This document shows, piece after piece, positions 33,906 through 45,100 of a DNA stretch of 64,000 bases (its first letter is position 1; every line of letters begins with the position of its first letter). Position numbers and translations under genes: made by a program. The DNA is from Lichtheimia corymbifera B2541. Lineage: Eukaryota > Mucoromycota > Mucoromycetes > Mucorales > Lichtheimiaceae. Location: NCBI GenBank assembly GCA_000697475.1, contig JNEU01000824.1, forward strand, positions 62,001 to 126,000, written 5' to 3'. The notes beneath the pieces are model-generated. The model ran no database searches and was not told the origin of the DNA. It saw nothing but the letters and a program-made list of their open reading frames with translations.

Positions 33906-35920
33906 ATCAAATAGCGTGTTATGTTTAGAATGAAATATACTTTATAAAACTGTGTACATTAGCAAGAGGGAGTCATAGTACAAAAGAAAAGGAAGGGATA
34001 ATTAGTATCGAGCAATAAAGTAGACAATACCTATCATCAGTATATGTATGCAATGAACCATCGTCGTGAGCTCGGCTTCAAATAAATTTACCACCTGATT
34101 GAAAGACAAAGAAAATCAGCAGAAGAAAGGGGAAATGGAAAGGAAGGGAACAAAGAAGGAACGTGCAAAAATGATAGAAGGCCTGGCTGGGGTGCCCCTT
34201 TGTTCACCTACATACATGGAAGGATCCTGATTTATCAGGATGGATGTATAAGAGTCAAGCACAATTACCCTGTATGGACCGGTTTGGGCTAGAGGAAACA
34301 AGCTGTTGGCAAGTAAAACCTGCACCAGAGGATGGTGAATTGCATCTTGCTGGTACGCCTGAGACTAATCTCCAAGGAGATCACGTAAAAAAAGCCCTTT
34401 TTCGTGGTAATAAAACACAGGGTACATAAGATATCGGCAAGACTGCCATCCAATAGCTCACACCGCGCATCAATATATCCATCTTTCTCATCCGAAGCCA
34501 CCATATCATGTCCAAAAAATCGGTGGCCGTCAGCCAGCGTGTGCACCATGTCAACTTTAGCCTTAGATGACAGTTCATACCAGCGAATCCAACTTTGTAG
34601 CTCCTTCACAGAAGGTTACTGCTTTAATAAATGTAACATGTATATTAGTGTGTGATCCATCAAGTAATTTGATTAGATCTTACCTCGTTATAGGAGTCAA
34701 ATACATTTCAATGATGACCATGACGACAATACACAATGAGAGCAGGATAACAAAGAAGCACTAAAAATGACTACAACCATCATTGGCTGTAATATTGGCA
34801 GTCCTAGTCACAGGATGCAATAAAAGACTATGTACCCACCTGATACGTACATATATTTGATAGAGAGAAGAGGTGTGCCGTGGTAAGAGGAGGCACGCCA
34901 ACATCCTTTTGTATGTATGTGAATAGTGTGCGTGTGAACTTCGGTCCTCATCACATCTTTTGATTGAGCTATATGCAGAAATCAATTGATGCGTACGTGC
35001 GTGCCTTTTCACTTTTTACCCTAAGGCCAACCCACTCTTTTTTATTGCTTGACTGGTCAGAGATTGGCATTTGGAAGTCACTTGGTTCAAAAGTTAGTAC
35101 GTATATCGCTTACACTTTTACGACCACCGTTCAAGCACATGATTTAAGCGCCATATTACCACAATAGAGCCGTTAGCATTATACATAATATTACGTGCAT
35201 GGAACGAATAGAATCACCATCCTCACGCATACCAGAAGGGTGTCATTTTGGATTATACGATCTATATCAACAGACATTACCTTACTACCATGTCCACACG
35301 CATCAAAACCTTTTACTCAATCCTATCCGAACAATCCTTTCTCTAGTATTTTCGACGTTGTCTGTAACAAAAATGAATCCTTCACCTTGCAAACATGTAC
35401 CAATCACACTTCCACCAATAAGAAACAACTCACTCGTACCAATACCTCAAGATCGCACGATCAAACGTGTGATGGTTGATATTTGAGAAATAATCTGCGC
35501 ATCCAAAAGCATTCTGTAAAGCCAAAAGTCCCGCAGACCTGACGTCGATGACCAGTCTCTGCTGCTCGCAACCAGAATAAAATCATCCTGGGGCGACCTT
35601 CTTGCGACACAAGAAATCCAACCTTACGTTTCACGCTACGCCCGTTCTCGAACAAGATACTTTCGGGTGTAGTAATCATTTTTGGCTTATTATCCATATC
35701 ATGGTCAATTTGAAAAAGTTCCATACGGGCTATCAAGTTACTATAGGCATACAGGGGAGGATCAATTATGCACTCTCCACCAATAGGATTGATCCTTCAA
35801 TTCCTCTGCCCCCGGGCTTTGTGACACGATCAAATCCTTCTGCATCTTTGGCACTAGTACGGGCGACATCGTTGACAATGAACAAACACCACCTGTTATA
35901 TAGCATTACGCTCAAAGCAT
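33906..35920. other. Region without an intact gene; coding-like fragments
   Basis: No complete gene could be assembled. Three fragments look more protein-like than chance. One is on the minus strand at 34289-34609 (WIRWYELSSKAKVDMVHTLA...). Two are on the plus strand, at 35199-35486 (MERIESPSSRIPEGCHFGLY...) and 35602-35958 (...SLTMNKHHLLYSITLKAYVK). None shows a known domain, and I could not join them with convincing splice sites. They may be remnants of a lineage-specific gene or transposon. Confidence 0.35.
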
Positions 35921-35924
35921 ATGT

Positions 35925-36257
35925 AAAACATAAAGGTGCCTGTATCTCTAAACTTTAGAATGAAGCGTGGGCTCTTTCATAGAACAAAGTTGCTCGGCGG
36001 GGTCAATAGGATCTACTGTGCAAGTTTCACAATCGTCGTGGCCAATCCCCAGTTTCGCAATGTCACCACCAGCCAAAGTGGATCTGAGGTCGACCTCTTG
36101 AATTTTTTTCGACGAGGCTGGTGGCGACATTGGGTGAATCAGAGGTTGATCGTGAAACTTGCACCCAAGGTGCGCTTCACCCAGCCGAGCAACTTTGTTC
36201 CATTGAAGACCCCACGCTTCATTGTAAAGTTTAGAGATACAGGCACCTTTATGTTTT
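35925..36257. repeat. Imperfect long inverted repeat (hairpin), about 150-bp arms
   Basis: Left arm 35925-36075 and right arm 36116-36257 are reverse complements, separated by about 40 bp. The outer 50 bases are nearly identical (AAAACATAAAGGTGCCTGTA... with two mismatches). The inner parts decline to roughly two-thirds identity. Read in one direction, the right arm encodes KHKGACISKLYNEAWGLQWN, and the left arm encodes a degraded version with stops (KHKGACISKL*NEAWA). So this is an inverted duplication of a short coding-like unit. A transcript through it would fold into double-stranded RNA. Confidence 0.8.
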
Positions 36258-36540
36258 CCATTCAAGCTTTCATTGTACCAAGCTTCTGTATAAAGTATGC
36301 TCGGCGTCGTTGACAAAGAGAAAGTCCCTCTTTGCATATGTATGTCAATCACAATATACGATCAATAAAAAAATCACTCGTACTATCCTAGCAGTGTACA
36401 ATCAAGGAAATAGTGCATATGCTTTTTATCGATGATAACTCTTTACAATGACAATCGGGGGGTGGTGGTGGTTTACAAGGTCTCCATTGTCGATTGATGG
36501 GATATAATGGGTTGGAGGATGATTGACAAAAGAACTCAGT

Positions 36541-38091
36541 CTACAAAGAAGCATTATCTATAACTGCCCCATTAAGATTGAATTGCACGCCTATGTATAT
36601 CAAAGAAAGAATGTGAATAAAGTAAACCTCATCGCATTCCACATGTAATTACCTGGTGATCGATAGGGTGTGCCTTCTTTCGGAAACGCTGCACCTTTTA
36701 GGAACGTATGGCTAAAGTTAACTTCGTGCTGGAAATCAAAGATGAACCACGCGTTTTTGAAATTGCAATCCTGCAAGTTGCTGCCGTGAAAGCTTGAACT
36801 TGGGTCGATACGATAACCTGAAAAGTCGAGGCCTGTCAAATTCTTCCGCTCCAGCCTAAACACGACGGCACTCTTGCTTGATGTGGGACGAGGATATCTT
36901 TTCTCAAGGTCGGCTATGTGGTGATAATGAGGTCAGCCTAAAAGAAAGTCAACATTGAAGCGACATTCACCTTGAGTGATGACCGGTAAATCCATCCAAC
37001 GTAACTTGAGCAAACCTAATTCATGAATAAGGCCTATGACAAATCCAAGGATCGGTATAAGAATCACATACCATGAATACGATAATACTGTGCTTCTTGC
37101 ATAAGCTCGTCCATACTATGGAGAAATACAACGATTGCCCATGAGTTCCCTTGTCGTAGTCCTCCCCCTTCTTGGTAGGTGATGTCTTACACTCGAGGAT
37201 CTTCGCGCACACTTTTAGGAATCTAGTACAAATTACTATGAGTATTGATAGCTGTATATCGATTGCAGTATCCCGTGTTACCTTGAGATCTCGTAAATAG
37301 TTGAGTACTAATTTGAAGTATGTGCTATCTCGATCGATAAAGTAAGCACCGTCAGCATCAGGACGCTGGTCTAAGGATAAATGTCAGCTTGCATGTATAA
37401 TTTGAAAAAGTAGGATGTTACCTCGAAACATGTTGGCTAGCAACGAATTGGGATCCTTTTTAAGAGTAGTGAAAGAGGTGACGAAGAGTGTACCACCAAC
37501 ATTGAGCTTGATCTTTTCAGTTTGCATTCGGCGAATGTCGTTCATCAGTTCTTTTTCATGCTCGTACTTTTTCTTGTCAGCCTCCAAACGCGTTTGTCGT
37601 TCCATCAATTCATTCCACACATCATGATGGGCGCCTGCGACTCGGCTATGGAATTCCTTGTTGCTTCTTTCATACCACTCTTCAAGACCTTGTAGTTCCT
37701 TGAGTTGTTTCATGATCCCTTGATGCAATGCTATTAATAAAAGTTAGTTTACAGCAATACCACTATGAACCCAATGTTGATATACCTTCTCGCTGTGGTC
37801 TGAAAGAGTCGATGATCATATTCCAGTCGGGTAGCTTTCCTATGAGCTGTGTTAATACGTAGCTTTGCAAGCATGAGAGCTCCATTCACCTTCATAGACC
37901 CTAAAGTCGCTTTCTTCTAATGGCTCATCAACGTCAATCTCGGATGCTGTTCTGAATGGTGTCGATATTCTGTGTGGGATTTCCTCCATGGTTGATTCAA
38001 AGACTACGCTGTCGGAAGCGTTTGAACTCTGAGAAGGCACTTGTTCTCCTGGTATATGGCCAGCTGGTGTGCTAAAGTAGGCTTCTGTCAT
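36541..38091 (-). CDS. BTB (T1/KCTD-type) domain protein with pentapeptide-like C-terminus
   Basis: Nine exons on the minus strand: 37890-38091, 37786-37839, 37422-37730, 37282-37370, 37191-37222, 37072-37115, 36971-37015, 36653-36913, 36541-36590, giving 361 residues. The middle carries a long helix (MERQTRLEADKKKYEHEKEL) and then a BTB/T1 domain: IKLNVGGTLFVTSFTTLKKD, ADGAYFIDRDSTYFKLVLNY, LRDLKIP, DELMQEAQYYRIHGL. The last 90 residues have irregular five-residue periodicity (NLTGLDFSGYRIDPSSSFHG SNLQDCNFKNAWF), like pentapeptide repeats. T1 domains of the KCTD class tetramerise or pentamerise, and many recruit Cul3 ubiquitin ligase; a Cul3 adaptor role is inference. The BTB placed after a coiled coil, with pentapeptides behind it, resembles KCTD9 in part. 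Confidence 0.85.
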
Positions 38092-38289
38092 AGAAAGAAA
38101 ACGTGTGTGTGTGAAAGAGTGAAAAAAGGAATAAAGAAAAAAGGTGTGCACGGTCAAAGCCTTGTTAGTCTTTTTACCTCATCCGGCTCTGTTTGGTGGA
38201 CTCATGAACATCAGATGGGATAGCACTGTACCACATATGAAGCGTCACCTGATGTTATGGAAACAATGAACATGGAAATGTAAAAACAC
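38092..38289. other. Short gap upstream of the BTB gene
   Basis: Holds the BTB promoter and the tail of the duplicated synthetase segment. A 19-base piece near 38,177 (CCTCATCCGG(C)TCTG) matches the 3' flank of the intact isoleucyl-tRNA synthetase at about 42,116, showing that the duplication included 3' untranslated sequence. Confidence 0.5.
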
Positions 38290-38830
38290 AGGTTATTTTA
38301 TTATTGCTGCAAAACATTGGTACATCTAGGGCATAGTGTATCAGCTTGATGAGCATGATCATTTATGTTGTGATGAAGCGGGAGCCCACAATACGACATG
38401 GCGTTTGCTCCATGTAAAGATTGTTTGTAAACATGTGAATCTGACATCTCTCCTTGTATCGATTATCATGCCTGATCCCTGCTCAGTGCCCTGCTCAAAT
38501 CGACCCGAGATACCAGTACAAATATCATGCAAATGTACTCGTGACGTCAAAAATAAGCTGGATAGTTCATCCGGATTCACGGTGTGTATCAGGGATCCTG
38601 CAGGCGACTTTCAATAACAAGATCTACATCTTCTTCCTGAGATGGTTGACGCACTCTATAAGATATGATCATTGTTAATGGGTGAGCCATATTAGTGTTT
38701 TTGCTTTACCCACTTGTCTTGCCTGGCCAATCCCAATACATGATTTACTTGAGCTGTTTCAGCACAGACCACTTTCTAGCTCAGCATTGTGCCTGAGATT
38801 CAACATTATGAAGTTCATTGTCATCAACCT
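38290..38830 (-). pseudogene. Truncated pseudogene copy of the 3' end of the mitochondrial isoleucyl-tRNA synthetase gene
   Basis: About 540 bp strongly similar, by eye, to the last exons of the intact gene at 42164-42710, in the same orientation. It includes both introns and the region coding [16 protein letters not shown], then [16 protein letters not shown]. It is broken by several small deletions. One removes the first CxxC half of the terminal zinc finger (the intact gene has [20 protein letters not shown]; here the DNA runs from the CATAAA of the Lys context straight into the [12 protein letters not shown] part, out of frame). Another removes the segment coding for part of KQLKAQVNQ, and a third lies before the IIDGKSPAG region. 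No 5' part of the gene is present. It is a dead partial duplicate. Confidence 0.88.
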
Positions 38831-38958
38831 CCCATCTTCCACCTCGTATTTGTTCATTTCAAAAGTGTATCGTTTGATTGGGGAAACAGAACGAAAGTCC
38901 TTTACAAGAAACACATAAACCATCAATGACAGCACTTCCACTTCCGAAATGAACGTAT

Positions 38959-40627
38959 TTATTGTGATTGATCAAATATAATACCAATCTCATTTGCAAT
39001 GGTTTGATTTGCTTGCGATATGTATGAGTGTAATATGTGGGCGAGGAGTTTCAGATGATTACAAAGGGGGATGTTGTTGTCCAATATTTTGATAGCAGTG
39101 CACCCATTGGCAAACAATTCACTGATGTCGTCTAAGATATCCTTGACTTTTCCGCCTGGTTTACATTTCCCGCTGATATTGGTGATCACGCTCTTATGAA
39201 GCATAGCCTCCTCTTTCTTGTTGATGACTTCTCGGGCAATGTGTGCAAACAGCTGTGATGCCAACTTGCCGTCACAATGCGATGATGAAGTGTCGAAAGT
39301 GCAGTAAGTAAAGATCGTCTGGGGTTGCAAGCGATGAAAATCACAGTGTAAGCTGCTTGAACGTGATGGAATGTACGAAGAGTGGTCATTGAATTTTGAG
39401 CGTATCTGTCGTAATTGTTGCAGTATATCTGTGTCGCTGATGTTGGCTGCATGTTGATTGAGGGCGATTTTGGTGGCTTCGATGTAGTTTTCCTCATTGA
39501 AAAAGATCTGGATATCACGACCATGCTTGGTATCGATGTCAAATTTACTCGTTGTTGGTCCCAACTCTGCCGCGTGTTTGGTATCGAGTCGAATTGATGA
39601 AGTCACCAAGGCATTGAAACTCTTGGTAGCAATACTCAGCTTCGTACCATCGTTATCCTTCACTGATATTGCCCAAATCCCCTTGTAGCGAGAACTCGTT
39701 GGCGGGTTTGTGGATACTGCAGGGATGCCTCGTTTATTCAGACAACGTTCATGATGCGCATCAACCAGGCTCGAACGACCGTACAGCTCGACAGTGTTGA
39801 TCAGTAAAGCATGCGAGGAAATGGGATCAACAAGTATAGCACCACTGAGAATCTTTGCTGCTACGAAGCGCATCTGGGGTCGAAAGAACCAATCTTGATT
39901 CAACAACTTCACGATCTCATCAGTCATTTCAGCATACCTATAACACAAAAGAAAATGAGTTTCTGCACTTGCGGCAGGCGATGATTCCTTACTTGTGGTT
40001 CTCAAGAACTTTCTTTGCAAAGCTATTTCTCAAAATGAACTCCAACTCAATGGGCATCGCTGGAAACCGAATAGGAGAGGGATCCATCTTGAGCTTCTTT
40101 GGATTGCGCATGATTGAAAGCTTGTGTCCACGCTTTTGTTTCAATTCTAGAGAGTGTATTGCAGTTGATTTCCCCAAGAGATTGGTCTCCACATTATCAT
40201 CATCCAGAACTGCCACAGGTACCAAATCCAACGCATCCATGAGCTTAATTGTTTGCGATTGGTGCTCTGTTGTATTTTCTCCTTGATGAAAAGCATGGGT
40301 GACAGCGTCGTCGTGGTTGCGTAGAATAAGCGTGTCAAATGACGTGACAACAGTTGGCATGGCTGGTATGGCTGAATATGGCTCAATGTTGAGCAAACCT
40401 GGTCCAATATCCCCTGATTCACCACGATCGTCTAGAGTCTTGTTGACATGTTTGTGTTGCGTGCAAAGACCAGATTGGTTGTGGGATCTGAGCGTTGCAT
40501 TGCATTCTGGATGGGAACAGAGTCGTATTTCTTCATTTGCACGCCTGTGATCACGACAGCGACCGCTTGTATTATTTTTGTTGATAGAGTTCGTGCAGCC
40601 TCCGAAACTGCAGTAATCAGTGGTCAT
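38959..40627 (-). CDS. Uncharacterised protein with two N-terminal CX4C...CX2H zinc-finger-like repeats
   Basis: Two exons on the minus strand (39993-40627 and 38959-39937) joined at ...VLENHK|YAEMTDE, giving 537 residues. Residues 6-57 hold two copies of a metal-binding pattern: C6-x4-C11-x11-C23-x2-H26 and C36-x4-C41-x12-C54-x2-H57, both with SGxC before the last ligands. This resembles the short CX4C...CX2H fingers of WRKY19-like and other plant or fungal proteins. A basic patch (LELKQKRGHKLSIMRNPKKL KMD) could be a nuclear localisation signal. The C-terminal 320 residues match nothing I recognise. ATG 40627 is the first Met in frame. The gene sits between two copies of isoleucyl-tRNA synthetase 3' sequence, and its promoter abuts a minisatellite array, so it may have arrived by insertion or duplication. 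Transposase motifs are absent. Confidence 0.75.
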
Positions 40628-40769
40628 GGCAGAAAGTCGCTTCAATTGAATAAGAAGTCTGTGGTTTCAATATTTCGAACACTGATGGAGGGCATTTCAA
40701 GCAACACGGAAGTAAAAGGGATCGTTGCATTGCGCAGCAACAAGGCCCGCAGTTATGCCAACGTGACCA

Positions 40770-41052
40770 GGCCCACTTTCGCCTGTTGCCCACTTTCATC
40801 TTCTGCCCACTTTTCATCTTCTGCCCACTTTTCATCTTCTGCCCACTTTCATTTCTGCCCACTTTTCATCTTCTGCCCACTTTTCATTTCTGCCCACTTT
40901 TCATCTTCTGCCCACTTTTCATTTCTGCCCACTTTTCATTTCTGCCCACTTTTCATTTCTGCCCACTTTTCATTTCTGCCCACTTTTCATCTTTTGCCCA
41001 CTTTTCATTTCTGCCCACTTTTCATTTCTGCCCACTTTTGCCCACTTTCACA
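40770..41052 (+). repeat. Minisatellite array A, unit GCCCACTTTTCAT(C)TTCT, about 16 copies
   Basis: Tandem 17-18 bp units, all close to GCCCACTTTTCATTTCT or the one-base-longer GCCCACTTTTCATCTTCT. It starts about 140 bp upstream of the ATG of the zinc-finger gene. It can be translated without stops in several frames (repeating FCPLFISAHFSS-like peptides), which is a property of the unit and not evidence of a protein. It is inverted relative to array B. Confidence 0.95.
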
Positions 41053-41665
41053 GCCAAACGCTCTCCTGGAAAGACAATAAACCGAACCTTCTCTCCCACT
41101 CATTTGCCTTTATCCTTTCAGCTTACGCGTCTGCATCCTTACATTCCTTTTCCCGTTCATCCCATGTAATAAAGGCGCCCTGATTATTCGCTGCTGACAG
41201 GACCCACGTATTCGTGTGTCGAAAAGTGTCTCACACTTTATTGTTGCTGTGCAGCCTACTTGTCTGTGTCTATTGCTTTCGATTCTAAGACCGAAAACGA
41301 AAAGGCTGTTCATCCATCTCTATGCTGGTGGTCATTGCCGAGTAGCTCAGTAGCAATGGGCAACCAAGAAGTAGAGCATTGTGGTCAATAAAAGCGTAAC
41401 TGTTTAAAGCGGTGTTGTCGACGTGTAGTCGCGGTACAAAAACAGTGGGAAAGCCGCGAAAAGAGATAGGCCTGTGCGGGACATGTCTGCTCATTGTGAA
41501 TGGTGTCCTGAATTACATTGCGGTCGCCACTGAATCGTGAAATCGGTGAAGCGATAAAGGCAGGGGTGTACAAGTACAGGAAAAGATACAAGAGTGGTTG
41601 TTGACTGAGACACTTTGGTTTAGAGGAAATTTTTTCGGAGCTTGGGTTGCCAGACAAAAGTAAGC
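41053..41665. other. Spacer between inverted arrays
   Basis: About 610 bp of non-repetitive sequence. The frames here are short and without similarity. It would be the loop if the flanking inverted arrays paired. No tRNA or other RNA gene was recognised. Confidence 0.6.
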
Positions 41666-42075
41666 CCTGAAAAGTGGGCAGAAGATGAAAGTGGGCAGAA
41701 ATGAAAAGTGGGCAGAAGATGAAAGTGGGCAGAAGATGAAAAGTGGGCAGAAGATGAAAGTGGGCAGAAATGAAAAGTGGGCGGAAGATGAAAAGTGGGC
41801 AGAAATGAAAAGTGGGCAGAAGATGAAAAGTGGGCGGAAGATGAAAAGTGGGCAGAAATGAAAAGTGGGCGGAAGATGAAAAGTGGGCAGAAATGAAAAG
41901 TGGGCAGAAATGAAAAGTGGGCAGAAGATGAAAAGTGGGCAGAAGATGAAAAGTGGGCGATAGATGAAAAGTGGGCAGAAATGAAAAGTGGGCAGAAATG
42001 AAAAATGGGCAGAAGATGAAAAGTGGGCAGAAGATGTCTGATGATGTCCCGTTCCATCTTCTGCCCACGTCCACT
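41666..42075 (-). repeat. Minisatellite array B, the same unit in opposite orientation, about 22 copies
   Basis: Tandem AAAAGTGGGCAGAAGATG / AAAAGTGGGCAGAAATG units, the reverse complement of array A, with occasional GGCGG variants. It ends about 90 bp from the stop codon of isoleucyl-tRNA synthetase, so it lies in that gene's 3' flank. A few unit-like pieces in the A orientation (CATCTTCTGCCCACG) follow at about 42,056. Confidence 0.95.
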
Positions 42076-42163
42076 TTCATCTTCATCTTTTGCCGGCTTT
42101 CGTGAAGGTATTTGCCTCATCCGGTTCTGCTGTTGTTGCAAAAAAAATGTTTGGCTTTCTTTA

Positions 42164-45100
42164 TTATTGCTGCAAAATATTGGTACATCTAGGACATAGT
42201 GTATCGGCTTGGTGAGCATGATAGTTCCAGCATCGTGGACATTTATGTTGTGATGAAGCGCGAGCAACAATACGACATGGCGTTTGCTCTGTGTAAAAAG
42301 TTGTTTGTAAACATGTGAATCAATCAGACACCTCTCCTTGTATCGTTTATCATACCTGATCCCAGCTCAGTGCCCTGCTCAAATCGACCGGAGATATCGG
42401 TGCCATCATCATGCAAGTGTACTCGTGACGTCAAAAATAAGCTGGATAGCTCATCCGGATTCATGGCGTGTATCAGGGACCCTGCAGGCGACTTCCCATC
42501 AATGATAAGATCTACATCGGCTTCTTGGGATGATCGAATCACTCTATAAGATATGATCATTGTTAATGAGAAAGTCATTCCATGCCTTTACTTTACTCAC
42601 TTGTCTTGCCGAGCCAATTCCAACACTTGATTTACTTGCGCTTTGAGCTGTTTCAGCACGGACCACTTATTTTCTAGCTCAGCATTGTGCCATTGTGGTT
42701 CCTTGAATCCAATATTAATGCATTGTTCCTTGTCCCTGATATATCCCCTCTACAACTTACCAATGCAAACCACCCTTGTTTGAATACTGACGTTTCAGGT
42801 TGAGGAGTCATTGCCTTATAGTTTTCATAAATCTCTTCGGCTGTATGGCATGCAAAGGGTGCAAATGACGATGTGTAGGCGCGGAGAACATGGTAAAGCA
42901 CCGTTTGTGCTGACCGCCTTGATGGAGAATTTGACTGCTCATTGTACAAGCGATCCTTGATGACATCAAAATAAAATGCGGAAAGGTCGTTGGTTGTAAA
43001 GTTTTGTATATGCTGAGTAGCTAAGCACATTATGCCGTTAGATAAAGCGACATGATTTTAACACTGCCATACCTCTATTAAATGTATAATCGTCGTACGC
43101 CTGCGTAACTCGCTTGCTGAATTGTACCACCTCATGGAGCATGTATTTGTCAATCTAAACACTGTAACTTAGTCCAAATCCACTGCTTAAGTATTCTGAA
43201 ACTCACGTCTTTTAGATCACTGTAAGGAACGCAGTCATTGTATGAAAAGTCATGGAGATTGCCAAGTAAGAAACGAGCTGTAGTACGGATCTTGCGGATG
43301 CTGTCAGATACTTGAGCTATCCAAAAAATAGAACTGATTAGTAATCCTCGTTCAGGACATATGTAAAAGGCACTTACCAATGATGGATGGGCCTAATGAA
43401 ACATCGCGTGTATATTCACAGCTAGCAACCCACATACGTAAAACATCGGTTCCATAGGCTGGCCAAAGTTTCTTATCCTGCAATCGTACAACCCAATATC
43501 AATACGCAAGAAAATGACAATGATGATCCTAACTCACCTTTCCACCATGGGTAATGACACTAGGCACAACAGTGTTTCCAATACTCTTGGACATCTTGCG
43601 ACCTTGCTCGTCAAGAGTGAAGCCGTGGGTAATCAGCGTACCATATGGAGTGTTTCCAGTCACAGCAACTACAATCGCTTTAAGTATAACCAAGGCGAAA
43701 AGAAAGCACTTGTCACTTACTCGAAGTCAATAACGACGACTGAAACCAACCACGATGCTGATCGCTGCCCTCGAGATATACGTCGGCTAAAGGCTTATCT
43801 TTGCCATCTCTAATAATACTATGGATGAGCATAATCATGGATTGAATGTCGTTGTATGCTTTACCTGCCAGTATATTCCTTGATCATCGTCCAAGAAGTA
43901 CCGCTGTCGTACCATACATCCATGGTATCATATCCTCTCTTGTAAACCTTGCCATTATTGCGATATTCCGGTGCGACAAACACAGCGTCGTCAGCTTCTT
44001 CCCACCAGCAATCGGTTCCTCGCTCATTGAACACCTTGATGATATGTTCCACCGATGAATCAGTGAGAAGAGGTTCTCCGGTCTCAACATCATAAAGAGC
44101 AGGGATAGGAACGCCCCATGCACGCTGACGAGAGATACACCATTCTTTCCGCGATAAAGTGAACTGTTCCAATCGACGAATCGCTATATAAGTATTATGT
44201 CATTAGCTCTGTGCGAGGCCTTTTCTCTGGGTGAGCGTACTTACAAACATCAGGGACCATCTTCACATTCTTTAATGCTTTCACCGCCTCCTTTTGAAGA
44301 TCTTCAACGTTTGTAAACCATTGGGCAGTGGCTCTAGAATATACATTCATTGTTATTGGGTGCTCATTCATTGGCGTATGAAATATTACCTTAACATGAC
44401 AGGTTTCTTTGTACGCCAGTCATATGGATACTTGTGCACATAATCACATTGCTTGACCAAAAACGAGCCATTCTCCAATGCTTCAATAACAGCGCTTGCA
44501 CCTTCACTGAAAGCTTCCTTTCCTGCAAATTGAGGGCCTGCTTCATTTGTATAGAAACCTTGATCGTCCACTATTCCGCATAATGTAAATATAACCATCA
44601 TTGGAGAACCATGATAATATCAACTGACATACCAGGACTGAAAGGCTCAATACCGAGCTTTTGACAAACTTCATAATCCTCCATACCATGGCCTGGTGCT
44701 GTGTGTACGAGACCGGTACCCGAGTCAGCAGTAACGTGATCGCCACCAATCAATGGCATCTCAGTCTTCCATAATGGATGCGTGTAACTTGTACCAATGA
44801 GATCACTGCCAGGCACTTGATCAAGGATTTCAAACGAATCTGCTTCAATCTCCTCTGCAAAAGCCTCCACTCGATCAGCGCCAATAATGTAAAGATGATT
44901 GTTGCCACCTCGAGCAATGCGGATCAGCGAATAGTTTAAGGTTGGGTTGATTGAAATTGCCTAATACCATTACATAAGTTATGCGGTTACCTTCATCCTC
45001 GTACTAGAGTGCTACTAACCTTATTGGCAGGGAGTGTCCAGGGAGTGGTTGTCCAAATGACAGCATGGATGTCACCCATGTTTTTCCATTTTTGTGCAAG

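Noticed and set aside
41320..41400. Possible tRNA (GCCGAGTAGCTCAGTAGC...) between the arrays
   Set aside because: Only a D-arm-like stretch is present; there is no matching acceptor stem and no T-arm GTTCRA box.
40786..42086. Long stop-free frames of repeating FCPLFISAHFSS-type peptide over the minisatellites
   Set aside because: Open frames arise because the repeat unit lacks stops. They occur in several frames on both arrays, so they are not evidence for a protein.
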